Shown in pieces: positions 20,020 to 28,487 of a stretch of DNA of 59,839 bases. Each line of letters starts with the position of its first letter. Positions within the stretch are counted from its first letter, which is position 1. Under the pieces are notes generated by a model. It was not told the DNA's origin and did not search any database. It worked only from the letters and a program-made list of their open reading frames with translations. The position numbers and the translations under genes were made by a program. This DNA is from Bacteroidota bacterium. GTDB lineage: Bacteria > Bacteroidota > Bacteroidia > Flavobacteriales > Flavobacteriaceae. The DNA is taken from contig CANFVB010000002.1 of NCBI GenBank assembly GCA_947450355.1, forward strand, positions 1 to 59,839, read 5' to 3'.

Positions 20020-21514
20020 TACGCTTGAATTTATTTTTAATTTTCAAATAATAGGAAAAAAGATCAATTCTTTTGTCTAATTCTTTGTAGGAATAAAACG
20101 CAGATAAAATAAAAATACTTCCAAGTGGGTAATAAGCATAGGGGTAATCAATTGTGAAAGTTATTATGCAGGACGCTAATCCAATAAAAAAACAAACCCA
20201 AATTATTTTAAAAGTGTCTTTTCTAATAGCAAAATCGAACTTTTTATTTAGGATATTTATGATGTAGAAGGCATAAATAATAAATTGAAAAAGGCTCGCA
20301 ATTCCGATTCCTACCAATCCAAAAAAATGATATAAAACTACTGTTGAAATAAGCAGAAATAAATCACTCAAAATTTCTTGTTTGAAATACAATTTAGTAT
20401 CTCCTTTTGCTAAAATTATAAAAGCCAAAGGCCAAATTATTGCTTTAATAATTACTGCAAATAATGCCGCTTTCAAAATCAATAAAACGCCTAAAAATTC
20501 TTTTGTATAAAGCGTTTGAACTAATAATGGTGCACAAAAATACAGAAAAGTAATCGCTGGCGTAATTAATAACAAACCAATTTCTATTTGATCGTTTACT
20601 AAATCTTTTATCTTGGAATTATCACTTTGGATGGCAGTAATTCTTGGATAAAAATCGGTTCCCATAGCATTGAAAATCATTCCTACATAAGAAATTAATA
20701 GCACAGAACTCACTTCAAAAAGCCCTAAAATATCTGTTGTAGAACCACTTCCGCTTAAATATATTTTAATTAAATAACTGCATATTTGACCAACAATAAC
20801 ATTTATAGATAAAAGAAAACCCATTTTTAATAAAGGAATTCCTCTTTGAAATGTTTCCGAAATTGGAATCTTAATTTTGTTGATTTTTATATTTCGAGTG
20901 AAATAGATATTTACCAAAAAACTGATTAGAGTTGACACCAAAATAACGGTAACTATTCCATCAAATCTAAAAAAATAATAAATTGGAACTGTAAAAAGAG
21001 TGATTAAAACAGAAGACAAAACATTAGAAATAGCAATTGATTTTATCATACGAAAACCTTGCAAAAGCGCAATTCTACACGAAGTTAAACTTGAAAAAAC
21101 AAAATTTACGGATAAAATTACAAACCAAAAAAAATAATCCGAGGTGCCAAAAGTCCATTTACTTAATAATTTTGAGAAAACAATAGTTACTATGGCGCCA
21201 AATAAACCAATTAAAAATGACCATCGTTGGAGAACAATAAAACGTTCTGAAAACTTGATTTCGTCATTTTCAGCATTTGCCAAACTAACTTCTCGAACAC
21301 TTGTAATAGTAAGTCCAAAACTCGTTAATGAGCTAATAATTGCAATTGTATTGTTCAATAATCCGACAGTTCCTATTCCAATTGGACCTAAAAAAATTGC
21401 CACACATTTAGAACCAATAACTCCAATAATCATTTTCATCGCTTGAGCAAATCCAAAGATACCAGTGGCTTTGATGATTGTTTTATGTGAGTTTTCGTTG
21501 TCTTTTATTTCCAT
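20012..21514 (-). CDS. Wzx-type O-antigen/polysaccharide flippase
   Basis: This 500-aa protein has 12-14 predicted membrane helices of the MATE/MOP superfamily and begins ATGIFGFAQAMKMIIGVIGSKCVAIFLGPIGIGTVGLLN, typical of O-antigen translocases. Such proteins move undecaprenyl-linked repeat units across the inner membrane. The ATG at 21514 is chosen over the TTG at 21523. That leaves the start 1 base past the stop of the upstream glycosyltransferase, so the genes are tightly coupled. A Wzx-dependent pathway is implied, but no polymerase (Wzy) was recognised in the window. Confidence 0.88.
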   Translation of the reverse strand: MEIKDNENSHKTIIKATGIFGFAQAMKMIIGVIGSKCVAIFLGPIGIGTVGLLNNTIAIISSLTSFGLTITSVREVSLANAENDEIKFSERFIVLQRWSFLIGLFGAIVTIVFSKLLSKWTFGTSDYFFWFVILSVNFVFSSLTSCRIALLQGFRMIKSIAISNVLSSVLITLFTVPIYYFFRFDGIVTVILVSTLISFLVNIYFTRNIKINKIKIPISETFQRGIPLLKMGFLLSINVIVGQICSYLIKIYLSGSGSTTDILGLFEVSSVLLISYVGMIFNAMGTDFYPRITAIQSDNSKIKDLVNDQIEIGLLLITPAITFLYFCAPLLVQTLYTKEFLGVLLILKAALFAVIIKAIIWPLAFIILAKGDTKLYFKQEILSDLFLLISTVVLYHFFGLVGIGIASLFQFIIYAFYIINILNKKFDFAIRKDTFKIIWVCFFIGLASCIITFTIDYPYAYYPLGSIFILSAFYSYKELDKRIDLFSYYLKIKNKFKRNE

Positions 21515-21515
21515 T

Positions 21516-22532
21516 TTAATCAATTTTGCAGCCGAAAGATATATATTGATTTTTAAATGCTTGCACCCATTTTTTCCATTCTGAAACTTGCGCTAATGGA
21601 TTATTACTTTTAATGAGTAATTCTTCTATTTTTTCAGAATTTAAATCATTTGGATAGTTCACCATTGCATCAAAATCATTGTTAAACCAGGCTTCATTAA
21701 TGATTTTATTGAAAGCAAACATATCAATAGCAATATTTTTAAACGCTTTATTTTGATTGCTTGCAGAAGATAAAAAGCCAGTTTTCATTAATTCATTATT
21801 TGAAAATCCGAAATTCGAGCTTTTCTTCTTTTTATTAATAAATTTAACCGCATTCAATAATTGAAGTCCTTCATCAATAGAATTTTTATGGTTTTTCCAT
21901 AAATTAAGAAAATATTTCTTTTTAAAAACAGCACCCGAAGTGGCGTAAATAGTATAATATTTCAAAAATCGTTCTTCACTATAAAATTTCAAAATAGTTA
22001 GAATTTTTCGGATTTTAAAGCGGTCAATTCTAAATATTAAATTAAACAAATAAGGGTTTTCAGTGTATAAATTTGGACTGTAAATAGAATATAAATTATT
22101 ATTAGAAACGGTTTTTTCTGGTAATAATTTAGAATTTCCAAGCCAACATAATTTCAACATTTTAATCTTATCTGTTTCTAAATTCAATCTGAATTTCTTT
22201 AAATTAAAAGATTTCGTAAACCAAAAATCATCCTCGATTAATAGAAAATAATTCGATGCGTTTTTGGCGGAACTAATCCATAAATCAATTGGAATTTTTG
22301 AATTAATATTTTGGATGTCATTTGCAATAGCATTTGACTTTTCATCATATAAATCAGATTTTAAAATTTTAATTTCAGGATATTTATCCAATAATTTATT
22401 CAAGTATTTTTGTGGTGTTCCATCATCTAAAATAACAATTTTATAGTCTGAATTTAGGCTGTTTAAAACTATACTTTGAATGCATCTGTCCAAATAATAC
22501 GGACGATTAAATGATTTTATTAAGATGTCCAT
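21516..22532 (-). CDS. Glycosyltransferase, GT2-like (GT-A fold)
   Basis: The 338-aa protein begins [48 protein letters not shown], a GT-A nucleotide-binding opening. [15 protein letters not shown] follows near residue 92 as the likely metal-binding acidic motif. The C-terminal half has no clear family signature. It overlaps the aminotransferase gene upstream by 13 bases and is followed at once by the flippase. It was not matched to a specific GT subgroup; donor and acceptor are unknown. Confidence 0.72.
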   Translation of the reverse strand: MDILIKSFNRPYYLDRCIQSIVLNSLNSDYKIVILDDGTPQKYLNKLLDKYPEIKILKSDLYDEKSNAIANDIQNINSKIPIDLWISSAKNASNYFLLIEDDFWFTKSFNLKKFRLNLETDKIKMLKLCWLGNSKLLPEKTVSNNNLYSIYSPNLYTENPYLFNLIFRIDRFKIRKILTILKFYSEERFLKYYTIYATSGAVFKKKYFLNLWKNHKNSIDEGLQLLNAVKFINKKKKSSNFGFSNNELMKTGFLSSASNQNKAFKNIAIDMFAFNKIINEAWFNNDFDAMVNYPNDLNSEKIEELLIKSNNPLAQVSEWKKWVQAFKNQYISFGCKID

Positions 22533-23617
22533 AAATTCAATTTTTGGATAACAAAATCAACTTCATCGGCTGTCATAATTGGACTTATTGGCAAACTTAA
22601 AACCTCATTATGGATTTTTTCGGTAATTGGAAACGACAAATTATTCCAATTTTCAAATGCCTTTTGTTTGTGTGGTGGAATAGGATAATGTATCATCGTT
22701 TCTATTCCGTTTTCTTTTAAATAATCTTGTAATTCGTCCCTATTTTCAGTACGAATTACGAATAAATGAAACACGTGATTATTTGAGAAATCCCAAAATG
22801 GCAACGTTAATTTATCGTTTTTAATTCCTGACAAATAGCGTTTTGCAATAGTTCTACGTTGTTCATTATCGGCATCTAAATTGGGTAATTTTACGTTCAA
22901 AAATGCAGCTTGTAATTCATCCAAACGAGAATTTACTCCAATATAATTATTGTGATATTTTACTTTAGAACCATAATTTCTTAATGAGAACAACGCTTTT
23001 GCTAATTCCTCATCGTTAGTAATTACTGCACCTCCATCGCCCAAAGCACCCAAATTTTTCCCAGGATAAAAACTAAAAGCTTGTGTGTTTATTGATTTTC
23101 TATTTTCACTTAAGAAAGCCCCGTGAGATTGTGCAGCATCTTCAACAACAATCAAATTATTTTGAATTGCAATTTCATTAATTTTATCAATTTCAGCTAA
23201 TTGACCGTAAAGATGAACCGCTAAAATTGCTTTTGTTTTTGAAGTAATTTTATCTTGAATCAAATTGGGATTTATGTTGTACGTTTCTAATTTTGGTTCA
23301 ACCAAAACAGGAACTAAATCTGCTTGCAAAACAGACAAAATTGTTGCGATATAGGTATTTGCAGGAACTATAACTTCATCGCCTTTTTGTAATTTTCCTA
23401 ACTGAATATGAGCTTTGAAAATTAAAGTTAACGCATCTAATCCATTTCCAACACCAATACAATGGCTGGCTTTGCAATAATCGGCGAAATTTTTCTCAAA
23501 TTCTTGAACTTCATTGCCCAAAACATACCAACCTTTATCCAAGACACTTTTCAATTTTTGCTGAAAAGCATTTTCGTAAATGGCATTTATTTTTTGCAAA
23601 TCGAGAAATTTAATCAT
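22520..23617 (-). CDS. DegT/DnrJ/EryC1/StrS sugar aminotransferase (FdtB/QdtB-like)
   Basis: This 365-aa PLP enzyme begins [48 protein letters not shown]. It carries [10 protein letters not shown] near residue 58, [10 protein letters not shown] near 158, and the Schiff-base lysine in [15 protein letters not shown] near 187. With the ketoisomerase at 16500-16901 it would transaminate a dTDP-3-keto-6-deoxyhexose to a 3-amino sugar (Fuc3N or Qui3N). RmlA/RmlB, needed to supply the substrate, are not in the window. It overlaps the upstream FemAB-like gene by 4 bases. Confidence 0.85.
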   Translation of the reverse strand: MIKFLDLQKINAIYENAFQQKLKSVLDKGWYVLGNEVQEFEKNFADYCKASHCIGVGNGLDALTLIFKAHIQLGKLQKGDEVIVPANTYIATILSVLQADLVPVLVEPKLETYNINPNLIQDKITSKTKAILAVHLYGQLAEIDKINEIAIQNNLIVVEDAAQSHGAFLSENRKSINTQAFSFYPGKNLGALGDGGAVITNDEELAKALFSLRNYGSKVKYHNNYIGVNSRLDELQAAFLNVKLPNLDADNEQRRTIAKRYLSGIKNDKLTLPFWDFSNNHVFHLFVIRTENRDELQDYLKENGIETMIHYPIPPHKQKAFENWNNLSFPITEKIHNEVLSLPISPIMTADEVDFVIQKLNLWTS

Positions 23618-24591
23618 ATCAAAATAGTAGCTAAATTATTGTAATTCTTGGTTTCAATCTCATAATAATCCTGAACTGTTGTTTTGGCACCAAAACTTTC
23701 TTTCCAAAATAGAATTCCTTCATTAATTTTTAATCCATTTTCTTCGTGTGAAGGTCCAAAATCAAAATACATTTTATCTTTAAAAACAACTTTTATCAAA
23801 TAATCGTATAAATAGTCTAAACTTCCCAATTCATTTTTTTGATTATTACCCGAAATATATTGTGGATGTGCAACGTTTTCTGAAATAAAAATAGTAGTTC
23901 CTGCAACAATATTATCCCCGTCATAAACATTAAAATGCTGAATATTATCAGGGAATGCAATTTGTAATTTTGTCATTTCTTCTATAGAATGAACTGGTTT
24001 TGCATTGTGTTTTTTATCCAAATTAGGAATTAAAATTTTATTCCAAAACAACTCAAAATTAAGTTCTTCTTTTATAATCAAATTATTTTTTAAACCTCTA
24101 CGAATACTTTCTTTTCTTGTTTTTGAAATTGAAAAAGGTTTCGATAAATCTAAAACTGACAAACAATCTCTTCGTATTAATTGCGCTTTTAAAAGAAATA
24201 AAGAATATTCGATTTCTTCCGAAAAACCATTGCAATATATGGACGGAATCAACTTTAAATTGAATTTATCAATCTGATTTTCATTTAAATAAATAAGAAT
24301 ATCGCGAAAAACAGCAATTGAATTACCCAATTTAATGTTTGTTTGAAACACCAACCCGCCATAAGTTAACCCTTGATGCGAATAAATTGTAGCTCCTACT
24401 CTATTCGCTGGCAAAACAGAAACCAACTTATCTTCCTCATAAATCATCAATGAGAAATCTTCAAATCGGTCACTTTGGTACTCCATAAAGTCCCTATTGA
24501 ATAGGAATGTGGCGTTTTTGGCAGTGCTAATAAAAGCATTCCAATCGCTGTGATTTTTAGTTTCGTATCTTTTTACAATGTACTTTTTCAA
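23614..24591 (-). CDS. FemAB/GNAT-like acyltransferase of the polysaccharide locus
   Basis: This 325-aa protein has the two-lobed GNAT/FemAB-like pattern: [40 protein letters not shown] at the N-terminus, then [53 protein letters not shown] at residues 235-290. In flavobacteria such proteins often neighbour sugar aminotransferases, so N-acylation of the new amino sugar is a plausible role. It is not the small hexapeptide acetyltransferase (FdtC) usually paired with FdtA/FdtB. The only usable start is TTG at 24591, since an in-frame stop lies four codons upstream. It is the first gene of the 24591-18952 operon. Confidence 0.7.
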   Translation of the reverse strand: MKKYIVKRYETKNHSDWNAFISTAKNATFLFNRDFMEYQSDRFEDFSLMIYEEDKLVSVLPANRVGATIYSHQGLTYGGLVFQTNIKLGNSIAVFRDILIYLNENQIDKFNLKLIPSIYCNGFSEEIEYSLFLLKAQLIRRDCLSVLDLSKPFSISKTRKESIRRGLKNNLIIKEELNFELFWNKILIPNLDKKHNAKPVHSIEEMTKLQIAFPDNIQHFNVYDGDNIVAGTTIFISENVAHPQYISGNNQKNELGSLDYLYDYLIKVVFKDKMYFDFGPSHEENGLKINEGILFWKESFGAKTTVQDYYEIETKNYNNLATILI

Positions 24592-24801
24592 TATCGTGTT
24601 TTAAACATTGGAAAATTAATCATTTATTTAATAAGAACATTATTTTTTTATAAAATTAGATTTATAAAATTAATTGATTAATTCTAAATCGTTTATAAAA
24701 CTAAAGCGGAACGGGTTATTTGTTAATTCGGTTATTCGGTATTGCGTGACGTTTTGTATTCGCAATTTTTCATTCTTGCGTATTTGTTATTTGTTATTTC
24801 A

Positions 24802-24948
24802 CATACATAAAAAGGAATTTACTATGCGTAAAAAGGAATTTAACATGCGTAAAAAGGATTTCATGGTACGTCAAAAGGAATTTACCATGCGTCAAAAGGA
24901 ATTTACCATGCGTCAAAAGGATTTCATGGTACGTCAAAAGAATTTACA
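24802..24948. repeat. Tandem array, seven units of 21 bp
   Basis: Seven consecutive 21-nt units run from 24802 to 24948 with the consensus CATGCGTCAAAAGGAATTTAC. Two unit types alternate: one has TTTACCATGCG, the other TTTCATGGTACG, in which ACCATG is replaced by its reverse complement CATGGT. The period equals two DNA helical turns. It lies in the spacer upstream of the polysaccharide operon and is too short and too contiguous to be CRISPR. Confidence 0.9.
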
Positions 24949-24963
24949 ATGACACTACACTTA

Positions 24964-25025
24964 AAAGTGTGTAAGTAAAAAAAATGAAGGTTTGTACAAA
25001 CCCTCTTTTTTTACTTACACACTTT
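24964..25025. repeat. Long inverted repeat with nested terminator-like hairpin
   Basis: AAAGTGTGTAAGTAAAAAAA (24964-24983) is exactly mirrored by TTTTTTTACTTACACACTTT (25006-25025). Between them GGTTTGTACAAACC (24989-25002) is a perfect palindrome followed by a T tract on each strand, so the core could act as a bidirectional terminator. The architecture (20-bp outer arms, 7-bp inner arms, about 62 nt) matches the palindrome at 15077-15139, but the sequence does not. Confidence 0.8.
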
Positions 25026-25079
25026 CTGATATAATACTAGTGCGGTAGCACTTTACTTTTTGCTTTTTACTTTTTACTT

Positions 25080-25791
25080 TTATTTTTGTAAATCTGTAAA
25101 TTTTAGTTTTACGAGTGCTTTGTAATAGGGTTCGCCAGCTGTTCCTAGAGATTTTACGTAGGCTTTGATTTCTCTCATGAGTTGAATTATGTTTGTATCG
25201 TTGAAATATAAAATATCATTCCGGTTTTTTCGTGCTGTAATTAGTGCGTTTCCTGCCGAGTTTACCATACCGCTTAATGTGGTTAGTCTTTGGTGGTACG
25301 TTTGTAAACTTGCGATTTGTATTTCTGTTTCGTTTGGTACATATTCTGGGTGTGATGCTAATTGACTTGTATAGGTATCAAGATTTGCAGAAACTCATTT
25401 GAGAAGTTGATATTGCATCGCCTTCGGCGGTGTCGGGGTTTAACACTTTTGGTTTTTGGTCTCCACGAATTTTTTTTGCTTGACTTGCTAAATTGGCTTT
25501 GTCTGTTGTTGAAATATTCAAAGATTTTGCAAAGTTTAACGCTTTTGTCGCTATTATTCCGAGTGGTGCAATTTCAATTTCTCGGTCTGCAACTGCATTT
25601 TTGTAAATTGGTTTTTTGTCGTTTAAAACTGTAATTACTCCTGCAAGTGAGACTTTTATAGGTTCCAGATTTGTCAATTGTAAATTTGAATTTGATGGAT
25701 TGTAAAGCGTACCCATTTCTTCTAAAATTTGATAACCCGAGCTGAAGTTTGCTACATTTTTAGCATTTCCTGTTTCTGATGTTGATGCCAT
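25080..25791 (-). pseudogene. Frameshifted conserved flavobacterial gene of unknown function
   Basis: Two minus-strand ORFs (25791-25378 and 25268-25080) form one protein. The upstream part begins MASTSETGNAKNVANFSSGYQILEEMGTLYNPSNSNLQL and reaches AISTSQMSFCKS before a premature stop. Shifting by one base near 25385-25390 restores NLDTYTSQLASHPEYVPNETEIQIASLQTYHQRLTTLSG, which runs into MVNSAGNALITARKNRNDILYF and ends KALVKLKFTDLQK. The rebuilt protein of about 236 aa resembles a family of Bacteroidota hypothetical proteins starting MASTSETGHAKNVANF. A single base insertion explains the break. A real mutation, a read error and a programmed shift remain possible. Its function is unknown. Confidence 0.65.
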
Positions 25792-25856
25792 AATTGATTT
25801 TTTTATTGGTTAATTTCGTTAATTGTTAATTCTTTATTTGTTAATTCGGTTAATTG

Positions 25857-25932
25857 TCATTGCGAGGCACGAAGCAATCACATTGTTTTTTCTTATTTTT
25901 TTGTCATTCCGACGTAGGAGGAATCACATTAT
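25857..25932. repeat. Pair of REP-like repeats (TGTCATTnCGA...GAATCACATT)
   Basis: Two related units lie about 15 bases apart: TGTCATTGCGAGGCACGAAGCAATCACATT and TGTCATTCCGACGTAGGAGGAATCACATT. They share both ends and differ in the middle. Sequences of this type are frequent intergenic repeats in flavobacteria. The second unit encodes the last residues (VIPPTSE) of the GIY-YIG pseudogene. Confidence 0.6.
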
Positions 25933-26262
25933 TTATACAGAACCTACTATTTAAAAACTCAAAATTTTCATTAAATGATTTAATCAAATCTAACTTTTTT
26001 TCTCTTCTCCAACCCTTTAGTTCTTTTTCTCTTGCTATAGCAAGTTGTACCCATGTGAATTTTTCATAATAAACTAAATATTGAATAGTATATTTTGAGG
26101 CAAAAGTTTTAATTCCTTTTTCAATGTTTTCTTTATGCTGTGGTAATCTTAATTCCAAATTATTTGTCATTCCTATATAATAGTTGAACTGTATTTATTA
26201 GTAATGATATAAACATAATAAGTTTGATGTCCTTCGTTATATTCAATCATTGTGTTATTCAT
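25904..26262 (-). pseudogene. GIY-YIG endonuclease-like gene, frameshifted
   Basis: The full reading frame starts at ATG 26262 (MNNTMIEYNEGHQTYYVYIITNKY), but hits TAG after SSTII near 26175. Moving two bases over gives YYIGMTNNLELRLPQHKENIEKGIKTF, the GIG/YIG half of the family, continuing as the ORF 26170-25904. The break corresponds to one lost base (or two gained) near 26180-26190. Later residues WVQLAIAREKELKGWRREKK are typical of the short single-domain Bacteroidota GIY-YIG group. The last residues come from a REP-like repeat. Intact family members are small nuclease-fold proteins of unclear role. Confidence 0.7.
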
Positions 26263-26274
26263 TTTTATTTATTT

Positions 26275-26973
26275 TTAAATTGCGTTCCAAATCACATCAT
26301 TTGGGGTAGGGGCAACAATTTCTATATTTTCTTTAGAAACAGGATGCACAAAAACTAATTTTCTGGCGTGAAGATGTATGCCGCCATCGGGATTACTCCT
26401 CTCAAAACCATATTTCAAATCTCCCTTTATCGGTGATCCAATTGCGGATAATTGTGCTCTAATTTGATGGTGTCTTCCTGTGTGAAGATTTATTTCTAAT
26501 GCAAAATAGTTTTGAAGTGTAGCAATAATTTTATAGTCTAAACTTGCCAATTTACTATCGGTAACCTCTTTAAGATGTGCTTTTGAAGTATTATTTTTCT
26601 CATTTCTTTTCAGAAAATGAACCAATTTATCTTCGGTATTTATTGGTTTGTTTTTGACAATTGCCCAATATGTTTTTTGCGTTTCTCGATTGCTAAAAAG
26701 TTCATTCATTCGGGTCAAAGCCTTACTGGTTCTTGCAAAAACTACAATTCCAGTTGTTGGTCGGTCCAAACGATGAACCACTCCAAGAAATACTTCGCCT
26801 GGTTTGTTATATTTAACTTTGATGTATTCTTTCACAACTTCAGACAATGGTTTGTCGCCCGTTTTGTCACCTTGCACAATATCTCCAACACGCTTATTAA
26901 TCACAATAATATGATTGTCTTCGTGAAGCACTTGCAGGTTATTTTTATCGGAAATTATTTTCAAAATAGACAA
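26275..26973 (-). CDS. RluA-family rRNA/tRNA pseudouridine synthase
   Basis: This 232-aa protein carries the RluA motif HRLDRPTTGIVVFARTSKAL with the catalytic Asp in HRLDRPT near residue 69. LHTGRHHQIRAQLSAIGSPIKGDLKYG follows near 165. It lacks an S4 domain, so it belongs to the short RluA/RluC-like group and converts uridine to pseudouridine in structured RNA. The track start at 26973 is a TTG; no in-frame ATG exists before the upstream stop. The left arm of the second four-helix-bundle element begins within six bases of this start and may have replaced the original 5' end. A diverged copy of its last 85 codons is at 44457-44716. Confidence 0.88.
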   Translation of the reverse strand: MSILKIISDKNNLQVLHEDNHIIVINKRVGDIVQGDKTGDKPLSEVVKEYIKVKYNKPGEVFLGVVHRLDRPTTGIVVFARTSKALTRMNELFSNRETQKTYWAIVKNKPINTEDKLVHFLKRNEKNNTSKAHLKEVTDSKLASLDYKIIATLQNYFALEINLHTGRHHQIRAQLSAIGSPIKGDLKYGFERSNPDGGIHLHARKLVFVHPVSKENIEIVAPTPNDVIWNAI

Positions 26974-27437
26974 ATTAGAATATTAGATTTATAGACTTCT
27001 TAGATTCAAATTAAATCAGCTCTGAATTTTGAAGTCATTTTTATTATTTCTTGTAATAAAGTATTTATTTTCAACGTGTTTTCGGATGTAATAAATCCCA
27101 AATCGAGTGCAATTAAAAGTTGAGTTTCGACTTCATAAGCTGAACCAATGGCAATTTCTAAAAATCGAGAAAAGTCTTTATTTGAATGTCTTGATGAGCC
27201 TTCTGCAATGTTTGATGGAATTGAAACCGATGCACGACGAAGCTGATTCGTTAATCCAAATTTTTCTTCAGTTGGAAAATTTGATGTTGCATTATAAATC
27301 TCAGAACAAAGAATTCTACTTTTTTTCCAAATCAATAATTCTTTAAACTGGTGCATTTATTTATATTTAAATGAAAAAATAGTACGTCAACTCTTAAATT
27401 CTAAGAAGTCTATAAATCTAATATTCTAAGAAGTCTA
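26967..27437. repeat. Inverted-repeat element enclosing a four-helix-bundle gene (element 2)
   Basis: The left arm TAGAATATTAGATTTATAGACTTCTTAGA (26976-27004) is an exact 29-base inverted copy of 27400-27428. One more pair, a 3-by-3 internal loop and five further pairs (TAGAC/GTCTA) extend the stem to 26967 and 27437. The right arm contains ATTCTAAGAAGTCTA twice. The arms enclose the four-helix-bundle gene 27006-27356, begin at the RluA-type start codon, and end 2 bases before the panB stop codon. Arms of this length would let the transcript fold into a hairpin with the gene in its loop. Confidence 0.85.
27006..27356 (-). CDS. Four helix bundle protein (23S rRNA intervening-sequence protein family)
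   Basis: This 116-aa protein carries the family blocks EEKFGLTNQLRRASVSIPSNIAEGSSRHSNKDFSRFLEIAIGSAYEVETQLLIA at residues 30-85. It is related to, but clearly diverged from, the copy at 3165-3530. Its TGA stop (27006-27008) follows immediately on the left repeat arm. No rRNA gene is adjacent; the neighbours are an RluA-type synthase and panB on the same strand. The protein class is thought to bind RNA or other partners through a basic pentameric bundle, but its role is not established. Confidence 0.87.
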   Translation of the reverse strand: MHQFKELLIWKKSRILCSEIYNATSNFPTEEKFGLTNQLRRASVSIPSNIAEGSSRHSNKDFSRFLEIAIGSAYEVETQLLIALDLGFITSENTLKINTLLQEIIKMTSKFRADLI

Positions 27438-27439
27438 AT

Positions 27440-28258
27440 TTAATATTGCTCATTCGCATTAGGAAAATCACTCGATTTTACATCTTTCACATATTGACCA
27501 ATTGCGGAAGTCATTTGTTCATATAAATTCAAATAGCGTCTCAAAAATCGTGGACTAAATTCGTTATTCATACCCAACATATCGTGAATGACAAGTACTT
27601 GACCATCAACTCCACCACCAGCACCAATTCCAATAACTGGTATCGAAATACTTTGTGCTACTTTTGCAGCCAAATGAGCAGGAATTTTTTCTAATACCAA
27701 TGCAAAACACCCAATTTTTTCAAGCATTTTAGCGTCTTGCATTAACTTTTCAGCTTCTTCCTCTTCTTTAGCACGAACGGTATAACTTCCAAATTTGTAT
27801 ATTGATTGCGGTGTTAAGCCTAAATGCCCCATTACAGGAATTCCAGCGTTTAATATTTTCTTTATTGAATCTTTAATTTCGCTGCCACCTTCTAATTTCA
27901 CTGCGTGTCCACCACTTTCTTTCATTATTCTAATTGAAGAACGCAAGGCTTCTTTTGGGTCTGATTGGTAGCTTCCAAAAGGTAAGTCAACCACAACCAA
28001 AGCTCTTTCGATGGCACGAACCACACTTGAGGCGTGATAAATCATTTGGTCTAATGTAATTGGTAATGTAGTTTCGTGACCCGCCATTACATTTGAAGCA
28101 GAATCTCCAACAAGAATTACGTCAATTCCTGCAGTATCAACAATTTTTGCCATAGAATAATCATAGGCTGTAAGCATTGAAATTTTTTCGCCATTGGCTT
28201 TCATCTCAATAAGTGACTTGGTAGTTATTCTTTTATAATCCTTTTTAGCTACTGACAT
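27440..28258 (-). CDS. panB: 3-methyl-2-oxobutanoate hydroxymethyltransferase (ketopantoate hydroxymethyltransferase)
   Basis: PanB transfers a hydroxymethyl group from methylene-tetrahydrofolate to 2-ketoisovalerate, the first committed step to pantothenate and CoA. The 272-aa length is normal. Motifs include [48 protein letters not shown] (metal-binding Asp in GDSASN), [19 protein letters not shown] and [10 protein letters not shown], ending with [31 protein letters not shown] box on the minus strand at 28303-28296 is a plausible -7 element. The stop codon lies 2 bases from the second four-helix-bundle element. Confidence 0.96.
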   Translation of the reverse strand: MSVAKKDYKRITTKSLIEMKANGEKISMLTAYDYSMAKIVDTAGIDVILVGDSASNVMAGHETTLPITLDQMIYHASSVVRAIERALVVVDLPFGSYQSDPKEALRSSIRIMKESGGHAVKLEGGSEIKDSIKKILNAGIPVMGHLGLTPQSIYKFGSYTVRAKEEEEAEKLMQDAKMLEKIGCFALVLEKIPAHLAAKVAQSISIPVIGIGAGGGVDGQVLVIHDMLGMNNEFSPRFLRRYLNLYEQMTSAIGQYVKDVKSSDFPNANEQY

Positions 28259-28412
28259 TATGACTTTGAATTATGGTTTATGTAAATAATTTAGGCAAAA
28301 ATAATCAAATTTGTTTGATTAAATAGATAATTATGCGGAGGTTTATTTTAGATTTATGATTTCAGATTTTAGATTTTTAATCTGTGTAAAACATTCATAT
28401 TAGTCGAAAAAC

Positions 28413-28486
28413 CTTTAAACAATTAACCGATTCAACGATTAAACTTTTACTTTTAAACGATTAACCGATTAAACTTTTACCTTTTC
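28413..28486. repeat. Degenerate direct repeats (ACGATTAA / AAACTTTTAC)
   Basis: The spacer between sdaA and panB contains AACAATTAACCGATTCAACGATTAAACTTTTAC followed by AAACGATTAACCGATTAAACTTTTAC, two imperfect copies of one unit. No coding potential or hairpin of note was seen. Confidence 0.5.
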
Positions 28487-28487
28487 C

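Noticed and set aside
23614-24591. Assigning the FemAB-like protein as the FdtC acetyltransferase
   Set aside because: FdtC-type enzymes are left-handed beta-helix proteins with hexapeptide repeats; none are visible here.
24674-24952. 92-aa plus-strand ORF with heptad-like QKEFTMR repeats
   Set aside because: Most of it is the 21-bp array read in a frame kept open by the period being a multiple of three. The first part is low-complexity spacer with no start signal or recognisable domain.
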